Shown here one piece after another: positions 1-6,263 of a DNA stretch of 6,577 nt; the first letter of the stretch is position 1, and each line of letters begins with the position of its first letter. The position numbers and the translations under genes were made by a program. Source of the DNA: Oscillospiraceae bacterium (GTDB taxonomy: Bacteria > Bacillota_A > Clostridia > Oscillospirales > Oscillospiraceae); NCBI GenBank assembly GCA_015068175.1, contig SVLA01000117.1, forward strand, positions 1-6,577. Reading direction: 5' to 3'. The notes beneath the pieces are model-generated. The model did no database searches and was not told where the DNA came from. It saw nothing but the letters and a program-made list of their open reading frames with translations.

Positions 1-1
1 C

Positions 2-376
2 ATCTCCTCCGTAGGCGGTCTGGTACCGGATATTTCTCAGGTTGCTTATGGTACCAGCAAAGCGGCGATCAACTATCTGACCAAGCTGATTGCCATCCAT
101 GAAGCAAAAAATAACATTCGCTGCAATGCCGTGCTTCCGGGAATGACCGCCACCGAGGCGGTGGAAAAGCACCTGACGGAAGAATTCCGCAGCCTGTTTC
201 TGCGACACATTCCCTTGAAACGTATGGGACAGCCGGAGGAAATTGCGGAGGCTGTGGTATATCTGGCCAGCAACGCTTCCTCCTACACCACAGGACAGCT
301 CCTAAGCGTTTCCGGTGGCTTCGGACTGGCAACCCCGGTCTACGGAGATCTGGCATCAAAATCCCGCCGCCGCTGA
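2..376 (+). CDS. Short-chain dehydrogenase/reductase (SDR), 5'-truncated by window edge
   Basis: This is the C-terminal 124 residues of a classical SDR, an NAD(P)-dependent cytosolic oxidoreductase; the family is usually about 250 residues, so roughly half is missing to the left. In visible numbering, the catalytic Ser lies in ISSVGG (Ser3) and the YxxxK motif is Tyr16-Gly-Thr-Ser-Lys20. The Ser-to-Tyr spacing of 13 is the classical one. NAVLPGM (42-48) is the family N-x-V-x-PG motif behind the cofactor site. RMGQPEEIAEAVVYLAS and TTGQLLSVSGGFG are the usual C-terminal signature, with Ser where Asp of 'VDGG' is common. The Rossmann TGxxxGxG motif lies outside the window, so cofactor preference and substrate cannot be judged. 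The frame is open from the left edge; the GTG at 131 is an internal Val codon, not a start. The stop TGA is followed at once by a terminator hairpin. The family call is firm; the specific reaction is unknown. Confidence 0.93.
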   Translation: MSSVGGLVPDISQVAYGTSKAAINYLTKLIAIHEAKNNIRCNAVLPGMTATEAVEKHLTEEFRSLFLRHIPLKRMGQPEEIAEAVVYLASNASSYTTGQLLSVSGGFGLATPVYGDLASKSRRR

Positions 377-387
377 AGAAGAAACGG

Positions 388-415
388 AAATCGCCGCCCG
401 GTTGGGCGGCGATTT
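388..415. terminator. Bidirectional hairpin between convergent SDR and ABC genes
   Basis: A perfect 12-bp inverted repeat (AAATCGCCGCCC / GGGCGGCGATTT) closes on a GGTT loop, 11 bases after the SDR stop and 2 bases before the ABC stop on the other strand. The outer A/T pairs give a short U-run for either direction. It probably ends both convergent transcripts. The U-tract is short, so efficiency is uncertain. Confidence 0.8.
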
Positions 416-417
416 GT

Positions 418-2223
418 TCAGGCAAGAATCTGGGCAGTTGCTTCCTCTTCATACTGTCTGGAATAAAGTTCATAATAGTAGCCCCGCTGTTTCAGCAGTT
501 CCGGATAGGTACCCTGCTCGACGATTTTTCCGTTTCGAACCACCAGAATCAAATCCGCATTCCGAACCGTGGACAGCCGGTGGGCGATCATAATGGAGGT
601 TCTTCCGGCTGTGACAGACTCCAGAGCAGACTGGATCTTTGCCTCCGTCATGGTATCCACCGACGCGGTGGCCTCATCCAGAATCAGAATTCTGGGATCT
701 GCCAGAATCGCCCTTGCAAAAGAGATCAGCTGTTTTTCTCCGGTAGAAAGCAAATCGCCCCCCTCACCCACATCGGTATCCAGTCCCTTTTCCAGATGAG
801 CGATCACATCCTCCGCAGAAACGGTACGAATAGCATCCCATATCTGTTCCTCCGTTGCCTCCGGCCGTCCCATCAGCAGATTTTCCCGGACACTTCCCGA
901 AAACAGATGGGGCGTTTGCAGTACATATCCGATGGACTCATGAAGCCAGAGCTGTGACCGCTCCCGGGCATCCCTTCCGTCAATGAACAGGGCTCCCCCG
1001 GTAGGCTCATAAAAGCGGCAGACCAGATTGGCCAGCGTGGATTTTCCCGCGCCGGTTTCTCCCACGATGGCAAGATGGGTTCCAAAGGGGATCTCCAGAG
1101 AGAAATGCTCCAGAACCGTTTCCTCCCCGTCGGGATAACGGAAGGTCACATCCCGGAAGGAAATATCACCGGTCAGTTCCTCCCAGTTCTCCCGTTTGGG
1201 GTTCAGGGTATCGCCGTATTTTTCGATGACCTCCGGTGTATCCGTCACATCGGATTTCACCGCCAGCAGATTGGTAAACCGCTCAATATTGACCTGGGTC
1301 GTGATCAGGTCAGATACGATATCCACCAGCCACCGCAGCGGCTCCATCATACCCTGGGCATAGGACATGAATACAGAAAAGGTGCCGATCTGATCTTTCG
1401 CGATATAGCCGCCTTTCCACAAAACAATGGCAAGGGCAACACTGGAGGCAAAATTCATGGTTCCCGAAAACAGGCCCCGCAGGCGGGAGGCCCGGACGCT
1501 TTGGGCGCGCATATTTCCGGTTTCTTCTTCGAACCGGCGCTCCATTTTCTCTTCGATTGCAAGGGATTTGATGGTTTTCGCCCCGGCAATGCCCTCGTTG
1601 AAGTTGCCGGTGATTCTGGAATTGGCTTCCCGCACCTCCCGGTTGACCCGGATCAGCCTCTTCTGAAACACCGCAAACAGGATCAGCAGCAGCGGGATCA
1701 TGGAAAGCACCATTGCCGTAAGCACGGGGTTCAGTACCACCATCACAACCACCGCGCCAACCAGATAGGAAATCCGCCACACACTGTCCACCAGCGTCCA
1801 GCTGACCAGGCTTCCGATCCGGGAAGTATCGCTCATCAGCTGGGCGTGGATATAGCCGACGCTGTTCTGGTTGAAATAGGAAAAGGATAGGGTCTGCAAA
1901 TGATTGAAGCCGGTCTGACGCAGTTCCCGGTTCACCCGCATTTCGATGATCGTCGCCAACGCACAGGAAATGTAATTGGAAACCGCCGCAAGCAGGATTG
2001 TCAGGATATATAGCAGCAGGAAAAGGCCAATCGTATCAAAGACACCAAGTCCGACAAAATGATCCAGAGCATAGCGCTGGAACAGCGGCAGGATGATGTC
2101 CGTCACACTGCCCGCCAGTCCAAAGAACACCATAATCAGAATTTTGCTGCGGACATTGTGCAGAAACGGAAGTATTCTGCCGATTCCAAAGAATTTCAAC
2201 CGTCCGTTTTTCTGTTCCCTCAT
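418..2223 (-). CDS. Heterodimeric multidrug ABC exporter, second half-transporter (BmrD/TM288-like, catalytic Glu present)
   Basis: A 601-residue type IV (ABC exporter) half-transporter, with a membrane domain at about residues 15-320 and an ATPase domain at about 350-590. Seen motifs: Walker A GETGAGKST (388-396), Q-loop Gln436, Walker B ILILDE with catalytic Glu517, D-loop ASVDT and switch His548. The ABC signature is altered: LSTGE (492-496) instead of LSGGQ. The partner encoded just upstream has the reverse pattern (normal LSGGQ, Asp for catalytic Glu). That is how heterodimeric exporters such as BmrCD and TM287/288 divide one degenerate and one consensus ATP site. The likely role is ATP-driven export of hydrophobic compounds from the inner leaflet; substrate is not readable. 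Start chosen at 2223: its ATG overlaps the upstream stop as ATGA, and AGGAGGTGA lies 7 bases upstream. An earlier in-frame ATG at 2289 would add 22 residues inside the upstream gene and is less likely. Confidence 0.93.
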   Translation of the reverse strand: MREQKNGRLKFFGIGRILPFLHNVRSKILIMVFFGLAGSVTDIILPLFQRYALDHFVGLGVFDTIGLFLLLYILTILLAAVSNYISCALATIIEMRVNRELRQTGFNHLQTLSFSYFNQNSVGYIHAQLMSDTSRIGSLVSWTLVDSVWRISYLVGAVVVMVVLNPVLTAMVLSMIPLLLILFAVFQKRLIRVNREVREANSRITGNFNEGIAGAKTIKSLAIEEKMERRFEEETGNMRAQSVRASRLRGLFSGTMNFASSVALAIVLWKGGYIAKDQIGTFSVFMSYAQGMMEPLRWLVDIVSDLITTQVNIERFTNLLAVKSDVTDTPEVIEKYGDTLNPKRENWEELTGDISFRDVTFRYPDGEETVLEHFSLEIPFGTHLAIVGETGAGKSTLANLVCRFYEPTGGALFIDGRDARERSQLWLHESIGYVLQTPHLFSGSVRENLLMGRPEATEEQIWDAIRTVSAEDVIAHLEKGLDTDVGEGGDLLSTGEKQLISFARAILADPRILILDEATASVDTMTEAKIQSALESVTAGRTSIMIAHRLSTVRNADLILVVRNGKIVEQGTYPELLKQRGYYYELYSRQYEEEATAQILA

Positions 2224-4049
2224 GATTCCGTCACCTCCTGTGCGCCGCTTTGGGTTTCGTATATTTTTTGATAGATTCCCCCGGCGCACTTCAGCTCCTC
2301 ATGGGTACCCTCTTCCACGATCCGTCCGTGGTCAAGGACAAGGATCTTATCCGCCGAGGATAGCGTGGTGATCCGATGGGAAATCAGGATCACACTTGCC
2401 TTGCCGAAGCGTGCTGCGATGGCCCGGCGGATTTTGGCATCCGTCTGGGTATCCACGGCTGAAAGGGAATCATCGAAGATCAGGATCGGAGTTTCACCGA
2501 TCAGGGTACGGGCAATGGCTGCCCGCTGCTTCTGACCGCCGGACAGAGTCACGCCCCGTTCGCCCACCATGGTATCATACCCGGCGGCAAAGGACGTGAT
2601 GCTCTCATCCAAGGCCGCCGCCCGGGCGGCCGCCCGCACCGCTTCCAGATCCAGGGCAGGGGAGGCGATGCCGATGTTCTCCGCAATGGTCCGGGAGAAC
2701 AGAAAAGGCTCCTGCAGCACCATACCGATGTTCCGCCGCAGGTGTTCCGTCTTGATCATGCGGATGTCCCGGCCGCCGACGGTGATCCGTCCGCAGCCTT
2801 CCTCCAGGGGATACAGCTTATCCAGAAGCAGCATCAGGGTGGACTTGCCGCTGCCGGTGCCACCCAGAATACCCAGGGTGGATCCGGCCGGCATGGTAAA
2901 GGAAATATCGTGAAGGATCTCCGGGGAATTGTCATAGCGGAAGGAGACATTCTCAAAGCATATATCCCCGTCCATGGGCGCCTCAGTGGCATCGGGATCG
3001 TCCTTCTCCACGGGAGAAAGCAGGATGTACGCCACCCGATCGATGGATACACCGGCCTTGCTCATTTCCGAGATCATCCGCCCCAGCATCCGGATGGGCC
3101 ACACCATTTGGGCGTTGTAGGAAATAAAGGCGATGTAGGAACCCTCCGTCAGGGATCCCTGAATGCAGAAATAAGCGCCGAACACCACCACCAGCATCAC
3201 CTGGATGCCGGACAGAATATCCGAAACACTCCAAAACCGGGACAGCACCTTGCCTATTTTCTCCCAAAGGCCGGTGTAAAAATCGTTCTGCTTACGGAAC
3301 TTATCGATCTCCGCACGTTCCCGTCCGAAGGCCCGCACCACCCGAACGCCGGTGAGATTTTCCTGGGCCATGGCAGACAGCTTGCCCTCATTTTCATCGC
3401 AGGCCTCAAAACTCTCGTGGATCTTGCTGTGGAAGCGGATGGAATAAAGAATAATGGCCGGCGTGGGGATCAAAGCGATGAGGGTCAGCGCCGGATGCAT
3501 GGAGGCCATAAAGTAAATGGACAGCACCAGTAAGATCACGATCCGGAAAATAGACGTGAGCTGTTCCGACAAAAAGTTCTTGGTGGTGTCGATGTCCGAG
3601 GTGCACCGCTGAATAATGTCGCCGGTGCGGTTGCCCATGTGCCAGGAGAAGGGGAGCCGCGCGATGTGGGTATACAGCCGGTCCCGCATGGTCTTGACCA
3701 GGGTCTCCGAAGCCTTGGTGTTATACACCCGGAACAGATACTGGCTCACCACCTGGACCAGCGCCACCGCCAGAACCGCCAGAGCCATGATCCAAAGATT
3801 TCGGCCCAGATATTCAAAACCGCCCAGCTTCTCCACCAGCGCCATCACAAAGTCCGGGAAGTCCCCTTCCTTGCCGCCCAGGGCGCAGTCGATGGCGGCC
3901 CGGATGATCTGTGGCTGGAGCATATCCGCAAAAGCGGTGACGCCTGCTGCAAGGATCGTAACCAGGAAAAACCGTTTCGATCCCCTTAAGAACTGCCACA
4001 GAAGCGCAAGCGTCTGTTTCTTCGTGGCATTTCGCTGTTTCGTTTCCAT
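2220..4049 (-). CDS. Heterodimeric multidrug ABC exporter, first half-transporter (BmrC/TM287-like, degenerate catalytic Glu)
   Basis: A 609-residue ABC exporter half-molecule, with a membrane domain at about residues 15-335 (hydrophobic stretches near 25-45, 85-105, 165-205 and 278-298) and an ATPase domain at about 360-600. Seen motifs: Walker A GGTGSGKST (396-404), Q-loop Gln446, intact signature LSGGQ (502-506), Walker B ILIFDD with Asp527 where the catalytic Glu normally sits, D-loop SAVDT and switch His558. Asp at this position is typical of the first subunit of heterodimeric exporters (BmrC, TM287). Its Walker motifs should pair with the partner's altered LSTGE to form the weak ATP site, while its LSGGQ completes the partner's active site. 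Start chosen at 4049: GGAGG lies 5 bases upstream. ATGs at 4061 and 4070 are in frame; 4070 has a weaker AGGA and remains possible. The gene follows a leader peptide and terminator, so expression is probably attenuated. Confidence 0.93.
   Translation of the reverse strand: METKQRNATKKQTLALLWQFLRGSKRFFLVTILAAGVTAFADMLQPQIIRAAIDCALGGKEGDFPDFVMALVEKLGGFEYLGRNLWIMALAVLAVALVQVVSQYLFRVYNTKASETLVKTMRDRLYTHIARLPFSWHMGNRTGDIIQRCTSDIDTTKNFLSEQLTSIFRIVILLVLSIYFMASMHPALTLIALIPTPAIILYSIRFHSKIHESFEACDENEGKLSAMAQENLTGVRVVRAFGRERAEIDKFRKQNDFYTGLWEKIGKVLSRFWSVSDILSGIQVMLVVVFGAYFCIQGSLTEGSYIAFISYNAQMVWPIRMLGRMISEMSKAGVSIDRVAYILLSPVEKDDPDATEAPMDGDICFENVSFRYDNSPEILHDISFTMPAGSTLGILGGTGSGKSTLMLLLDKLYPLEEGCGRITVGGRDIRMIKTEHLRRNIGMVLQEPFLFSRTIAENIGIASPALDLEAVRAAARAAALDESITSFAAGYDTMVGERGVTLSGGQKQRAAIARTLIGETPILIFDDSLSAVDTQTDAKIRRAIAARFGKASVILISHRITTLSSADKILVLDHGRIVEEGTHEELKCAGGIYQKIYETQSGAQEVTES
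2231..2239 (-). promoter_or_regulatory. Strong ribosome binding site, decides start of second ABC gene
   Basis: The minus strand reads AGGAGGTGA, fully complementary to the 16S 3' end, 7 bases before the ATG at 2223. It lies inside the last codons of the upstream ABC gene, which supports coupled translation and equal amounts of the two subunits. Confidence 0.88.
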
Positions 4050-4054
4050 ATCAT

Positions 4055-4059
4055 CCTCC
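4055..4059 (-). promoter_or_regulatory. Ribosome binding site of first ABC gene
   Basis: The minus strand reads GGAGG, 5 bases before the ATG at 4049. It overlaps the in-frame ATG at 4061, which argues that 4049 and not 4061 is the main start. Confidence 0.7.
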
Positions 4060-4088
4060 ATTTTCGTCATGTGGGTCCTGCGGAATGC

Positions 4089-4119
4089 AAAAAAGGGCGC
4101 AGGCCGAAGCCTGCGCCCT
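4089..4119 (-). terminator. Intrinsic terminator (attenuator) upstream of the ABC operon
   Basis: On the minus strand, a perfect 11-bp stem (AGGGCGCAGGC / GCCTGCGCCCT) closes on a TTCG tetraloop in the very stable C(UUCG)G context and is followed by six T. It lies 25 bases after the leader peptide stop and about 40 bases before the first ABC start. Transcripts from the promoter at 4243-4271 must pass it to reach the pump genes. It may also end read-through from the nuclease gene, which has no obvious terminator of its own. Confidence 0.9.
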
Positions 4120-4143
4120 GATGACAGATCGGTGCAACTATAC

Positions 4144-4209
4144 TTACACGGACTCCGCAGGAGCAAAACTTCTTCCAATAAGATTCATAAAACGAACATT
4201 GATCAACAT
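4144..4209 (-). CDS. Leader peptide, 21 residues, upstream of ABC exporter genes
   Basis: A small gene encoding 21 residues, beginning MLINVRFMNLIG and ending FAPAESV, with stop TAA. It has an excellent ribosome binding site (AAAGGAG, 9 bases from the ATG) and lies about 27 bases after a predicted transcription start. It sits between a promoter and an intrinsic terminator, the standard order of a translation-sensing attenuator. There is no run of one amino acid as in biosynthetic leaders, which fits a leader that senses inhibition of the ribosome rather than a charged tRNA level. The closest functional parallel I know is bmrB, the leader gene of B. subtilis bmrCD, which also precedes a heterodimeric ABC exporter; no sequence similarity is claimed. 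The peptide probably acts in cis through its translation and not as a mature product. Confidence 0.72.
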   Translation of the reverse strand: MLINVRFMNLIGRSFAPAESV

Positions 4210-4218
4210 ATTCTTTTG

Positions 4219-4225
4219 CTCCTTT
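4219..4225 (-). promoter_or_regulatory. Ribosome binding site of the leader peptide
   Basis: The minus strand reads AAAGGAG in an A-rich, unstructured context, 9 bases before the ATG at 4209. It is the main evidence that the short ORF is translated. Confidence 0.75.
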
Positions 4226-4242
4226 CTTTTAGATTTGAACTT

Positions 4243-4271
4243 ATACTATCACCGACAAATCCGAATGTCAA
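4243..4271 (-). promoter_or_regulatory. Sigma-A-type promoter of the leader/ABC operon
   Basis: The minus strand has a perfect -35 TTGACA (4266-4271), a 17-bp spacer and -10 TAGTAT (4243-4248, 4 of 6 matches). The predicted start is near 4236. It begins only 23 bases beyond the nuclease stop codon. An overlapping TATAAG gives a better -10 match but with a 20-bp spacer. Confidence 0.78.
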
Positions 4272-4294
4272 CCCTATTTTTGGAAACGGACAGA

Positions 4295-6202
4295 TCAGCC
4301 GGCGGCTTTCTTCCCCTTGGGGATCACGATGACGATGCACACGGCGGCCGCTGCCACAGCCACCAGGATCACAACGATCCAGGGGAAACCGCCCTCTTCG
4401 TCGTTGTTGTCCCCGGCAGGTTCCGTGGGCTTCACGGTGGGTTCCGGCTTGGTCTCGGCTTCCGGGTCGGTGGGTTCCGGCTCGGTGCCTTCCGTAGGCT
4501 GGGTAGCCACGGGTTCGCTGGGTTCCGTGGGATCCTCACCCAGGGCAGGGATGGTCTCGGACTGACGGTCACCGCACACGGTGCATTCCCGCTCATGGCG
4601 ACCCTCGGTCAGGGAAGTGGGCTCTTCCACCACGACCCAATCACCATAGCTGTGATCGTTGGTCGCATCGATGGCTTTGCCCTTTTCCAGCAGCTTGCCG
4701 CAGGACTTGCAGTAAGTATCGCCGGTATAGCCGTGCTGTCCGCAGGTAGCCCCCACTGCATCCCGGACGACGGTGCTGCTGTGGGTGCAGGCGGGAGGAT
4801 CGGTGGGCTTGGGTGTCTCCGCATTTTTCTGCACAAACTGGAAGGTATATGCGTTGACATCGGCAGTATCCTTCTTGCCGTAAGTGGTGAAGAGATTGTT
4901 GTAGAATTCCAGATACTGAGGGCTGCCCTGATAATTGGCGTTCACACTCTTGATGAACCAACCGTTGCTGGCCTTCTCCAGGGTCCAAAGGCTGTAGTTG
5001 CCGGCGGCGCTTTCAAAGGTCAGGCTGTTGCCGGTAGCGCCGGCGGTCAGATACTTGCCGTTGGCTGTGAAGGTGTAGTAGCCGTTGCTGTTGACGGAAA
5101 CGGTCAGTTCCACGCCGGTGCTGCCGGGCTGCAGCTTGTTGCCGCTGGCAGAGGAAGTCAGGTAATTCTTGCCGGTGGGGTAGTAGATGGTGACCACATC
5201 GCCGTTGGCGGGTTTGTAGCCGGCATCCACGTCCGGCTCGGTGGGGGCGGGTTCGGTGGGCTTGGGTTCGGTGGGGGTGGTGGAACCGCTGCCACCGCCG
5301 TTGCCGCCGGTCTGGCCGGAAGGGGTCACCAGGTCTTCAGGTGCTTCCTTGCCGAACAACTGCCAGGCCAGTTCGGGGTAGTCGATAAAGACGTTCCGGT
5401 TGCCCTGAATGTTAGCAACCACTTCGTTGCGGCCCATTTCCCAGGTGTCCACGGGATCCAGAGCGCACCACTCCAGCAGGACATCCACGCTCTGGAACAC
5501 GGTGGTGATGCTGTTGCATTGGGTGAATTCACCGCCCCAACGGACATATACATACAGACAGATCCGAGCAATATCACCCTTGGTGTTGTCCAGGGGTTCA
5601 AAATAGCCATTGGCCTTGGCGCCGCCCACGGCATTGCCGGTGTAGTCCTTACCGCTGACGGTGGAGCCGTTGGACACATAGCCATATTTCAAATTACCGC
5701 GGGTACCGTTGATGCTGCTGTCGGAAGGACGGATGTGATGCAGGTCTGCGCCGGCGCGAACTTTACCGAATCCACCCAGACTTTGGGGCCATACATGCTC
5801 CCGGTTCCAGCCGCCGCCGAAGTCGTTGATGTAGTGACTCCGGTCTGTGGAATAACTGCAGTAGATCAGGTTAATGCTGGTGCCGTCGCCGTTTTCACAG
5901 TCCGTCTTCACGGCGTAATCCCGGCAGTTGTCATAGACGGTGATGGTGCTGTGGGTATCCGTCATCAGGTCCCGCAGGGCGTTCAGCAGATCACCGCTGC
6001 CCAGCGACGTCAGGTTATCGTAGGAATAGGTGCCGGTATAGTAGCTGTCGACCCGGGTGCCCTCCAGGGTGGTGCAGGTCTCGTGCCGAATACCGGAGTT
6101 GGCAGAGGTGGAGTAGTTGTGCTGGATCTGGGCGGCCTCGGCGCTGAAGCACAGCGGCAGGACCATGCAGATCACAAGGAAGATGGAAAGGATACGTTTC
6201 AT
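4295..6202 (-). CDS. Secreted, membrane-anchored endonuclease I (EndA/NucM) family nuclease
   Basis: A 635-residue extracellular protein. The signal peptide is residues 1-23 or 24 (KR, hydrophobic core, AEA-A cleavage site). The Endonuclease_1 (His-Me finger, beta-beta-alpha metal) domain spans about 45-285: WNREHVWPQS with general base His136 preceded by Glu135, ADLHHIRPSD (152-161), NGTRGNLKYG (165-174, metal-ligand Asn170), KGDIARICLYVYVRW and the C-terminal DPVD..E..RN...IQGNRNVFIDYPELAW block. Then follow a Gly-rich and PTEP linker (300-323), a beta-rich domain of uncertain family (about 331-458), a Cys/His module (472-543, with C498-x-x-C501 and C540-x-x-C543), an acidic PTEP linker (558-595) and a C-terminal hydrophobic helix (607-627) with a KGKK tail. 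There is no LPxTG. It should cleave DNA and/or RNA non-specifically at the cell surface, for nutrient or phosphate recovery. Start fixed by GGGAGG 8 bases upstream and the signal peptide. Confidence 0.92.
   Translation of the reverse strand: MKRILSIFLVICMVLPLCFSAEAAQIQHNYSTSANSGIRHETCTTLEGTRVDSYYTGTYSYDNLTSLGSGDLLNALRDLMTDTHSTITVYDNCRDYAVKTDCENGDGTSINLIYCSYSTDRSHYINDFGGGWNREHVWPQSLGGFGKVRAGADLHHIRPSDSSINGTRGNLKYGYVSNGSTVSGKDYTGNAVGGAKANGYFEPLDNTKGDIARICLYVYVRWGGEFTQCNSITTVFQSVDVLLEWCALDPVDTWEMGRNEVVANIQGNRNVFIDYPELAWQLFGKEAPEDLVTPSGQTGGNGGGSGSTTPTEPKPTEPAPTEPDVDAGYKPANGDVVTIYYPTGKNYLTSSASGNKLQPGSTGVELTVSVNSNGYYTFTANGKYLTAGATGNSLTFESAAGNYSLWTLEKASNGWFIKSVNANYQGSPQYLEFYNNLFTTYGKKDTADVNAYTFQFVQKNAETPKPTDPPACTHSSTVVRDAVGATCGQHGYTGDTYCKSCGKLLEKGKAIDATNDHSYGDWVVVEEPTSLTEGRHERECTVCGDRQSETIPALGEDPTEPSEPVATQPTEGTEPEPTDPEAETKPEPTVKPTEPAGDNNDEEGGFPWIVVILVAVAAAAVCIVIVIPKGKKAAG
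5234..5275 (-). repeat. Tandem PTEP codon repeat in the nuclease linker
   Basis: Three copies of Pro-Thr-Glu-Pro separated by Lys-Pro-type or Ala-Pro-type spacing (residues 310-323) form a near-repetitive DNA stretch (GGTTCGGTGGG-type units on the plus strand). A second, less regular PTEP-rich linker is encoded at 4418-4531. These are flexible, extended spacers that hold domains away from the cell wall; tandem copies are prone to length variation between strains. Confidence 0.75.
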
Positions 6203-6210
6203 TGTTCTTG

Positions 6211-6216
6211 CCTCCC
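6211..6216 (-). promoter_or_regulatory. Ribosome binding site of the nuclease gene
   Basis: The minus strand reads GGGAGG, 8 bases before the ATG at 6202. Together with the signal peptide that begins at this ATG, it fixes the start. Confidence 0.8.
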
Positions 6217-6231
6217 GACAGTATTTTGAAC

Positions 6232-6240
6232 ATTATAGCA
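6232..6240 (-). promoter_or_regulatory. Extended -10 promoter of the nuclease gene
   Basis: The minus strand reads TGCTATAAT, a perfect -10 with the TGn extension. The region 17 bp upstream (TTCCAT) is a poor -35, as is usual for extended -10 promoters. The predicted start near 6225 leaves a 5' leader of about 23 bases. It lies just after the terminator of the PAP2 gene, so the nuclease is probably transcribed alone. Confidence 0.75.
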
Positions 6241-6263
6241 TATTCCGACAAAATATGGAAGAG

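Larger units (their letters stand above)
4076..4236 (-). promoter_or_regulatory. Putative ribosome-mediated transcription attenuator of the ABC exporter operon
   Basis: This is the predicted 5' leader RNA, from the likely start (A near 4236) to just past the terminator. Four alternating complementary segments are visible on the minus strand: CCTGCG inside leader codons 17-18 (4156-4161), CGCAGG in the terminator 5' arm (4110-4115), CCTGCG in its 3' arm (4098-4103) and CGCAGG after the T-run (4077-4082). Segment 1 can pair with segment 2 as an antiterminator, or with segment 4 over 9 perfect pairs (4154-4162 with 4076-4084). Inferred logic: a ribosome that finishes the leader covers segment 1 and the terminator forms; a ribosome stalled in the first half leaves segment 1 free to disrupt it. 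The 1:2 pairing is only 6 bp against an 11-bp terminator, so this mechanism is a hypothesis. Confidence 0.6.

Noticed and set aside
1075..1890. A 271-codon open frame on the plus strand inside the second ABC gene (and a similar one at 2742-3533 in the first).
   Set aside because: His/Gly/Gln-rich translations with no domain, fully antisense to conserved ABC transporter sequence.
2224..2289. Longer start of the second ABC protein at 2289.
   Set aside because: It lies inside the upstream gene; the ATGA overlap with AGGAGGTGA at ideal spacing marks 2223 as the start.
4050..4178. N-terminal extension of the first ABC protein to an ATG at 4178.
   Set aside because: The extra 43 residues would be read through the terminator hairpin, have no transporter-like character, and the best RBS (GGAGG) serves the ATG at 4049.
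4120..4294. T-box or metabolite riboswitch in the ABC leader.
   Set aside because: No T-box specifier/antiterminator consensus (such as TGGNACCGCG) and no known riboswitch core was seen; the translated leader ORF explains the region better.
4085..6229. A 714-codon open frame on the plus strand, antisense to the nuclease gene.
   Set aside because: It reads as a Gly/Val/Ala-rich low-complexity protein with no recognisable domain, and it runs through the leader, promoter and terminator of the opposite strand. The minus strand has a signal peptide, catalytic motifs and an RBS. Stop-free antisense frames are expected from GC-rich codon bias.
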